From contig JBBIIK010000013.1 in the NCBI GenBank assembly GCA_037446555.1, positions 12,911 to 76,910 on the forward strand: a DNA stretch of 64,000 nucleotides, in the 5' to 3' direction. A program made the position numbers and the translations under genes. Of the stretch, positions 58,652 through 64,000 are shown piece after piece. A model generated the notes under the pieces. It was not told where the DNA came from. It worked only from the letters and a program-made list of their open reading frames with translations, and ran no database searches. The first letter of the stretch is position 1. Each line of letters starts with the position of its first letter. The stretch comes from JANWVO01 sp037446555 (GTDB lineage: Bacteria; Acidobacteriota; Terriglobia; Bryobacterales; Bryobacteraceae).

Positions 58652-59397
58652 GACCCGTACTCCACGCTCACCAGAAACAGCCCTGAAGCCGGCATCGCCG
58701 GCCCCGCCTTCCCGGGAAAGCCCGGCTTCAGCCTCGCCTCCAGACCCTCCCGCCCCAGGTTCCCCTTCCCGGCTTCCACCAGCGCCCCCGTCATCATCCG
58801 CACCATGTGCTTCAGAAAACCCGATCCCCGCACGCAGTACACCAGCTCCGCGCCCTCCCGCCGCATCCGCGACTCGAAGATCCGCCGCACCTTGCTCCCT
58901 CCCAGCGCGTCCCGCTCGTCCGCCGCCGCAAACGCCGAAAAATCATGCTCCCCCTCGTACAGCGGCGCCAGCTCGATCATCCGCTCCTCATCCAGCGGAT
59001 ACGGGAAATGGCAAAGATACAGGCGGCGGTGCGGGGGACAGACCTCCTCCCTCCAGATGCGGTACTCGTAGGTCTTGCTCACCGCCTCGTAGCGCGGATG
59101 GAAATCCTCGCGCGTCTCTTCCGCCTCCAGCACGCGGATCGCGCGCGGCAGCAGCCGGTTCATCGCCTTTCGCAGGTTCGGGCACGGGATCGGATTGCGG
59201 ATCGAAAACGCAGCCACCTGCCCCAGCGCGTGAACTCCCGCGTCGGTGCGTCCGCTGCCGAGCACCTTCACCGGCGCACCTTCAATCTCCCCCGCCACCT
59301 TCTCCAGCCACCCCTGCACCGACGGCAACCCCGGCTGCACCTGCCACCCGTGGAACTCCGTGCCGTCATAGGCCACCACGATCCGGATGCGCCGCAT
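58648..59397 (-). CDS. truA: tRNA pseudouridine(38-40) synthase TruA
   Basis: 249 residues. Isomerises uridines 38-40 of the anticodon stem-loop. MRRIRIVVAYDGTEFHGWQV is the family N-terminus; catalytic motif GSGRTDAGVHALGQVAAFS holds the Asp (near residue 53). The middle has RYEAVSKTYEYRIW and the C-terminus FLKHMVRMMTGALVEAGKG. It follows pyrE by 6 bp and overlaps the nucleoside hydrolase, giving a five-gene minus-strand operon. Confidence 0.96.
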   Translation of the reverse strand: MRRIRIVVAYDGTEFHGWQVQPGLPSVQGWLEKVAGEIEGAPVKVLGSGRTDAGVHALGQVAAFSIRNPIPCPNLRKAMNRLLPRAIRVLEAEETREDFHPRYEAVSKTYEYRIWREEVCPPHRRLYLCHFPYPLDEERMIELAPLYEGEHDFSAFAAADERDALGGSKVRRIFESRMRREGAELVYCVRGSGFLKHMVRMMTGALVEAGKGNLGREGLEARLKPGFPGKAGPAMPASGLFLVSVEYGS

Positions 59398-59403
59398 GGC
59401 CCT

Positions 59404-59985
59404 TCACAGCGCGCGCGAGCCGGGCTTGTCCACCGGCATCCCCTGCCGGCACAGCGGGCACTCCTCCGGCTTCCACGCCTCTACCTCCAGCGTCGCCAGC
59501 GCCACCCGCGGCACGCCCAAATCCGCGGCGCCCCCGCTTCGGTCGATGATCGAAGCCGCCGCCACCGGCGCCGCTCCCAGCCCGCGCAGCAGCTCCGCCA
59601 CCTCCAGCGAACTGCATCCCGTCGTGATCACGTCTTCCACGATCACCGCCCGTTCGCCCTCGCGCACCCGGAACCCCCTCCGCAGCGTCATCCGACGCGC
59701 CGCATCCCGCTCGGCGAAGATGTGCCTCACCCCCAGCGCCCGCGCCACCTCATGGCCGATGATCAGCCCGCCCATCGCCGGGCTCGCCACCACGTCAGCC
59801 TCCGCTCCGATCCGCTCCGCCAGGGCGCGCCCCAGACGCTCCGCATGCCGCGGATGCTGCAGCACGAGCGCGCACTGCAAGTACTTCGAGGAATGCAATC
59901 CGCTCGAAAGCTGAAAGTGCCCCTCCAGAAACGCGCCCGTCTCGCGGAAAAGATCCAGAATGGCTTCCGCCGTCTCCGACATCAT
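59404..59985 (-). CDS. pyrE: Orotate phosphoribosyltransferase
   Basis: 193 residues. Converts orotate and PRPP to orotidine 5'-phosphate in pyrimidine synthesis. LSSGLHSSKYLQCALVL is the N-terminal substrate region; the PRPP motif is VIVEDVITTGCSSLEVAELL (near residue 117). The C-terminal ECPLCRQGMPVDKPGSRAL carries a Cys pair and the KPGS end seen in one bacterial subgroup. Two adjacent ATGs (59985 and 59982) are possible; GGAG lies 2 or 5 nt upstream, so 59982 has the better spacing. TACACT (on the minus strand) lies 12 nt before. Confidence 0.93.
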   Translation of the reverse strand: MMSETAEAILDLFRETGAFLEGHFQLSSGLHSSKYLQCALVLQHPRHAERLGRALAERIGAEADVVASPAMGGLIIGHEVARALGVRHIFAERDAARRMTLRRGFRVREGERAVIVEDVITTGCSSLEVAELLRGLGAAPVAAASIIDRSGGAADLGVPRVALATLEVEAWKPEECPLCRQGMPVDKPGSRAL

Positions 59986-60035
59986 CGCTCCGCGTTGAGT
60001 GTAACAAATGGCGCAGCCGCCGCCCCCGCCCCGCC

Positions 60036-62342
60036 TCAGCCTCGTTCCCGGATTCCGGCCGCCGCGCGCTCCAGCGCGGCGCGCAGCGCCTGCAGGCTCA
60101 CCGGCTTGGTGAGGTAATCGCTCATGCCCAATTCCAGACACCGCCTCCGGTCGCTCTCCATCGCATGCGCCGTCAATGCCACAATCGGGATCTGCTCCAC
60201 CCGCCCGCCCATCTGCCGGATACGCCGCGCCGCCTCATAGCCGTCCATCCGCGGCATCTGGCAGTCCATCAAGATCACGTCAAATCCACCCTGCTTGGCT
60301 GCCTCCACGGCTTCCGCTCCGTCCTGCGCCACCGTTACCCGGCACCCTAGCCGCTCCAACAGCCTGAACAGCACTTTCTGGTTGACAGGGTTGTCCTCCG
60401 CGACAAGTACGGCCAGCCCCGCCGGCAACTCCGCGCCACCCGCCAGCGCCGCCTGCGGCTCTCCCCGCTCCTCAGCGGCAGGAAGCGGCAGCTCGAACCA
60501 GAACAGGCTCCCCTCCCCGGGCTCGCTTTCACAGCCCATTTCGCCTCCCATGATCTCCACCAGCCGCCGGCTGATCGCCAGCCCCAGCCCCGTCCCCTCT
60601 CCGCTGCGCCGCGGAAAGCTCGACTGGAAATACGGCTCAAACAGCCGTTTCAGATCCTCCGCACCGATGCCCGGCCCCGTGTCGCGCACCTCGAACCGGA
60701 GCTGCGGCAGCGCGCCGCCGCGCCGGACCGAAAACGCCACCACCCCCTGCATGGTGAACTTCGCAGCATTGCTCAACAGGTTCCAGATAATCTGCCGCAG
60801 CCTCGTCACATCCCCCTCCACCCACGCCGGCAACCCGTCCTCCGCCTCCACCTTCAGCTGCACGCCCTTCACCTCCACCGCAGGGCGGTAAATCCGCTCG
60901 CATTCCCTCAGGAGGGCCGCGAGTTCGAAGGGCTCCTTCTGCAACACGAGCTTCCCCGCCTCGATCTTGGACAGGTCCAGCGTGTCGTTCAGCACGGCCA
61001 GCAAGTGCCGGCCGGCACTCAGAATCACCTGTACCGAGTCCCGCTGCTCCGCGCTCAAGCCGCTGTCCAGCAGCAGGTGCGTCATGCCGATGATGCCATT
61101 CAGCGGCGTCCGGATCTCATGGCTGATCTTGGCCAGAAACCGGCTCTTGGCTTCCGATCCGGCGCGCGCCAGCCGGATCGCCCGCCGCAACTGGCGGGTT
61201 CTCTTCCGCACCTCCTCGTTCACGCGTGCATTCTGGCGCTTCAGACTCGCGATCAGGAGCTGCACCGCCGCCGTGATCAGAATGCAGGTGGCCAGCAGCA
61301 GCCACGCTGGCCACGTCCTCGACCAGGGCAGCGGATACGTCCCGGAACAAACCACCCTCCATCTCCTGTCCGCCAAAGGAATTTCCGCCGTCACCGGCGG
61401 CGCCTCGACCGTGCGCCATGCAGCCTCAGCTTCCGCTGCAAAACGCCGCGCCGCCAGCAGCGCCGGCTCGTCTCCCCGCTCTCCCTCATCGAAAATCTCC
61501 ACCGAGAAGCCCGGCCGCGCCGCCGGCAGCCGCGCCGCGTCCAGCAGCGCCTGCCCGCTGATGCCCACTGCCGCCAACCCGGCGGGTTCGTCGCACCGTG
61601 CTTCTCCGGGCCTCGTCCGGGGCGCCGGACAAACGGGAGCGTACACCAGCACGCTCGCCTGCCCCGGCGGATCCTGCGCCAGCTTGAACCCTGCGGTTGC
61701 CGCCAAGTCCATCCTGCGGCGCGCCAGCCAGAGGGCACGCTGTGTCTGCTCCGAATGTCCCGAATCCAGCCCCCGCACGTGAGCGTGCTCTTCGGACGGC
61801 TCGATCATCTCCACGACGTGGTACCAGGGCCGGCCCGTCGCCCGCCGCCGGCCTTGGCGCGCATCTGGCTGCCAGACAAAGAAAGCCGGATCGCCCAGCC
61901 GCATGCGCGTGGCCCTCTCGTAAGCGCCCAGGTCCCGCGCCGACACCTGCCGCAGCCACTCCACCAGCCGCACACCGCTCTTGTCCCGCCCCCGCAGCAG
62001 CATGACCTCGTAAAACGCCCGGAACGCTTGCGCGTCCACTCCCGGATCGTATTGGGTCAGCCCCTGCAAGGCTCGCAGCGTGCTCAGGCTCGACTCCACC
62101 TCCGCAGCGATGGCCGCGATCTGCATCTGCGCCGTACGCTGATGCCCGCGGAGAATCTGCGCCTCCTCGCGCTCGATCATCAAATGAAACAGCAGCCAGC
62201 CCAACGCCAGTCCCGCTATCGTGCACGCCGCCACTGACGCGGCCATGCGCAGACGCCACGCCATCGTCCGAACCCGGACGGAAACCAGCCGGCGGCCTGC
62301 AGGCCGGCCGCCGCCTCGATCAGATGGCTGATTCCCGGTCAT
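60036..62342 (-). CDS. Hybrid sensor histidine kinase with CHASE-type extracellular domain
   Basis: 768 residues. A transmembrane helix at about 30-50, a periplasmic CHASE-like sensor (about 55-340) and a second helix (about 345-365); a short linker leads to the HisKA dimerisation domain with FLAKISHEIRTPLNGIIGM (His near residue 407), then HATPase_c (DVTRLRQIIWNLLSNAAKF, GTGLGLAISRRLVEIMGG). A C-terminal receiver domain (about 640-760) carries VLVAEDNPVNQKV and the phospho-acceptor Asp in VILMDCQMPRMDGYEAA (near 692). CHASE domains sense small extracellular molecules. No cognate response-regulator gene is adjacent. Confidence 0.93.
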   Translation of the reverse strand: MTGNQPSDRGGGRPAGRRLVSVRVRTMAWRLRMAASVAACTIAGLALGWLLFHLMIEREEAQILRGHQRTAQMQIAAIAAEVESSLSTLRALQGLTQYDPGVDAQAFRAFYEVMLLRGRDKSGVRLVEWLRQVSARDLGAYERATRMRLGDPAFFVWQPDARQGRRRATGRPWYHVVEMIEPSEEHAHVRGLDSGHSEQTQRALWLARRRMDLAATAGFKLAQDPPGQASVLVYAPVCPAPRTRPGEARCDEPAGLAAVGISGQALLDAARLPAARPGFSVEIFDEGERGDEPALLAARRFAAEAEAAWRTVEAPPVTAEIPLADRRWRVVCSGTYPLPWSRTWPAWLLLATCILITAAVQLLIASLKRQNARVNEEVRKRTRQLRRAIRLARAGSEAKSRFLAKISHEIRTPLNGIIGMTHLLLDSGLSAEQRDSVQVILSAGRHLLAVLNDTLDLSKIEAGKLVLQKEPFELAALLRECERIYRPAVEVKGVQLKVEAEDGLPAWVEGDVTRLRQIIWNLLSNAAKFTMQGVVAFSVRRGGALPQLRFEVRDTGPGIGAEDLKRLFEPYFQSSFPRRSGEGTGLGLAISRRLVEIMGGEMGCESEPGEGSLFWFELPLPAAEERGEPQAALAGGAELPAGLAVLVAEDNPVNQKVLFRLLERLGCRVTVAQDGAEAVEAAKQGGFDVILMDCQMPRMDGYEAARRIRQMGGRVEQIPIVALTAHAMESDRRRCLELGMSDYLTKPVSLQALRAALERAAAGIRERG

Positions 62343-62478
62343 GTGGTGGCGAAGATGCGCCTTCTATTCGTATCGGCTCCGACCAGCCCCGTTTGGATGG
62401 CTTATGATACTCCGGTTGGATCGCCTCCGGCCTTTCCCCCGTGCCCGCCCGGTCGAATCCCGATCTCCCGCCCCCGCC

Positions 62479-63813
62479 TCACAGCGTGTTCTTCATGTTC
62501 GCCACCGGCGCCCGCACCTCCTCCCATCCCCCCTTCTCCGTCCATTTCCGCACCAGCATCGGCTCATGCAGGAACGGACATCGCTCGAACGGGTAGCCGA
62601 TCACCCCCGTCTTCTCGAACTTCCGGTAGCCAAGCTCGCACTGCGAGCTAATGCGAACCGCTTTGGGCCGCAGCGGCGGACCAAACTCCAGATAAACTCG
62701 GCACCCCTCGTCCCCCACATCAAACCGCGCCCTGCCCCTGCCGCTGTCCGTCACCTGGATGGCCAGCGCTGCCTGGATGTCCTCCAGATAAGCCGTCGTC
62801 AGATCGATCAGCGGCAGGTGATAGTACACCTCCGGCCTCGCCTGCCCGCGCGTCGTAAACCGGTAGCGCGGCGGCCCTCCCTCCGGCGCAATGCTCAGCC
62901 CCTTGTCGGGATCGATCTGCGCCACAAACCCTCCCGGCAGCGCGCTGCTCGCACCCCCTGCCAGCAGCCACGTCTTCCCCTCACGCCGCACCGCCGCCAG
63001 CGAGTTCACGTGGCCATAATTGGCAAACACCTCCCTCAGCCCGCCATCCGGCATCACCTCCGCTACCACTCCGGGATAGCGAATCGAATGCGACAACCCC
63101 ACCCACACGCGGACCCGGACGCGCCCCTCGGCCATGGCCATCGCCTGGAGCCCCCACTGCCCCTCAAACGGATCTCCTCCCGCGCCCCGCAATACCGGCC
63201 GCGCTGGCCTTTTCCACAGTAGCTGGCCTTCCGGCGAAATACGGAAAATTGTGGCCCCTACCGCCTCCCCCCCTGTCGCATTTAGCCTCCTGCAAGACGC
63301 CCCGCCTACCGCCTCCTTCCGCCCGTCCCCGTCCCGGTTCGCCAACATCAGGTACGATTGCTCTTTCACCACCTCCGTTCCGGGTTCCATCGGCTTCAGC
63401 GTCAAACGCCACAACCCCCTGCCTTGGGCGCCGGACGCCACCACCGTGTTTCCCTCGAACCGCAGGCTGGCAATCCCCGCGCTGCGGCTGGCCCAGAATC
63501 TCCCCCCCAGCCCGGCCGCCGCCACCGGGGCAATCCCTGCCACCCACAACGCCGCGCGCGTCATCCGGCGCTCCCGCGCCTGCCGCCTCCTTTCATGGCT
63601 CAACTCGGCCGCCCTCCCCGCCGCCCACGCATCCAGCTCTTCCGTCAGCGCGTAGACTCCGCCCCGCACGCCCGGCAGCCGCCGCACCGGAAGCCCCCGC
63701 GTGTCTTCCCACAACTGCACCGTCCGCACGCTCACGCCAAGGTGCCGGGCGATCTCTTTCCACCCCGAAAGCCTTGCCGGAGGCCTTTTGCTCGCGGATT
63801 CCTGCACGAGCAC
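62479..63813 (-). CDS. Membrane-anchored HTH regulator/sensor
   Basis: About 444 residues from GTG 63813 (up to 468 from ATG 63885). N-terminal MerR/excisionase-type winged HTH (RLSGWKEIARHLGVSVRTVQLW, about residues 15-75 with ALTEELDAWAAG), then a single transmembrane helix (ALWVAGIAPVAAAGLGG) and a large extracellular beta-rich domain (about 120-440, with repeated D-G-x-G patterns suggesting a beta-propeller). Such one-component regulators are common in Acidobacteria. The start is uncertain: the 63885 ATG lies at the edge of a repeat, while GTG 63813 follows a CATAAC-GGAAGC spacing like the leaderless genes. It is 136 bp upstream of the hybrid kinase in the same direction. Confidence 0.75.
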   Translation of the reverse strand: MLVQESASKRPPARLSGWKEIARHLGVSVRTVQLWEDTRGLPVRRLPGVRGGVYALTEELDAWAAGRAAELSHERRRQARERRMTRAALWVAGIAPVAAAGLGGRFWASRSAGIASLRFEGNTVVASGAQGRGLWRLTLKPMEPGTEVVKEQSYLMLANRDGDGRKEAVGGASCRRLNATGGEAVGATIFRISPEGQLLWKRPARPVLRGAGGDPFEGQWGLQAMAMAEGRVRVRVWVGLSHSIRYPGVVAEVMPDGGLREVFANYGHVNSLAAVRREGKTWLLAGGASSALPGGFVAQIDPDKGLSIAPEGGPPRYRFTTRGQARPEVYYHLPLIDLTTAYLEDIQAALAIQVTDSGRGRARFDVGDEGCRVYLEFGPPLRPKAVRISSQCELGYRKFEKTGVIGYPFERCPFLHEPMLVRKWTEKGGWEEVRAPVANMKNTL

Positions 63814-63885
63814 GCTTCCGTTATGGAAAATATCCCACGCCGGGAGCTTTTGCAAGCCCCGGTACAGCCGGAGTGTCGGTAGCAT

Positions 63886-63928
63886 GTGAGTTGTCCGGTT
63901 GAATTAGCAAGTGAATTGTCCGGTCGAA
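63886..63928. repeat. 25-bp-period tandem direct repeat, possible IS end
   Basis: GTGAGTTGTCCGGTTGAA (63886-63903) and GTGAATTGTCCGGTCGAA (63911-63928) match at 16 of 18 positions and are 25 bp apart. Multiple terminal repeats like this occur at the ends of IS21-type elements. They could equally be an operator for the adjacent HTH gene. The window ends 72 bp further on with no complete transposase visible. Confidence 0.5.
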
Positions 63929-64000
63929 CGGCGGCTGGGGAAGGCTAGAGGATGTGGAAGCGATCCAAGAGCATTTCCCGGCCGCGGAGATGGAACGGGC

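Overview
This is a 64 kb, GC-rich, almost fully coding stretch of bacterial chromosome with housekeeping genes on both strands. The gene content suggests Acidobacteriota, with a Bryobacterales/Solibacter-like member as the best guess. Supporting points are SMC with low-complexity inserts, a DUF507 protein, Tat-exported Gfo/Idh enzyme, DUF1080 protein, HpnE, a membrane-anchored HTH regulator and many short secreted TPR or unknown proteins. This is inference from gene families, not from a marker gene. I recognised no rRNA, tRNA, CRISPR array, prophage or complete insertion sequence.

Layout. 1-8.1 kb: nearly complete smc (minus; last residues off the left edge), a TPR protein plus membrane protein pair, ribokinase and DUF507. 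8.1-13 kb: RraA-like protein, NAD-dependent sugar epimerase with a GT4 glycosyltransferase, Gfo/Idh oxidoreductase, and the heptose-phosphate cytidylyltransferase-type gene overlapping mfd. 13-22.3 kb: mfd, a SurA-like foldase, a YhaM-like HD exoribonuclease, an orphan BlaI repressor, a 777-residue TPR lipoprotein and a CAAX-type protease. 22.3-26.6 kb: a tight four-gene cassette (deoxyhypusine-synthase-like, PfkB kinase, ROK kinase, GmhA-like isomerase) followed by a polysaccharide deacetylase. 26.6-33.7 kb (minus): a MacB/LolD-type ABC exporter, a cobalamin uptake/salvage operon (mini-CobQ, CobD-like, BtuF, BtuD, BtuC) and an Rrf2 regulator with three cysteines.

33.9-47.4 kb: glycogen phosphorylase, a zinc-ribbon protein, zinc alcohol dehydrogenase, serS, a fused alpha/beta 2-oxoacid dehydrogenase E1, then minus-strand HAD hydrolase and esterase, and a lipoprotein / geranylgeranyl-reductase-like / hemL operon. 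47.4-56.9 kb (plus): DUF1080 protein, an aminotransferase V / flavin-binding / M28 peptidase operon, fused TrpE-TrpG, a 38-residue membrane protein abutting hpnE, and two secreted proteins, one built of tandem 32-34 residue repeats. 57-62.3 kb (minus): pyrE-truA-nucleoside hydrolase-two small membrane proteins, then a CHASE-type hybrid histidine kinase. 62.4-64 kb: an HTH/transmembrane sensor gene whose upstream edge carries a 25-bp-period tandem repeat that may be an insertion-sequence end.

Two organisational themes run through the window. Operonic genes are very often coupled by ATGA or GTGA overlaps. At least ten transcription-unit-leading genes have a TAnnnT-type -10 hexamer ending only 6-8 nt before the start codon, which predicts leaderless or nearly leaderless mRNAs.
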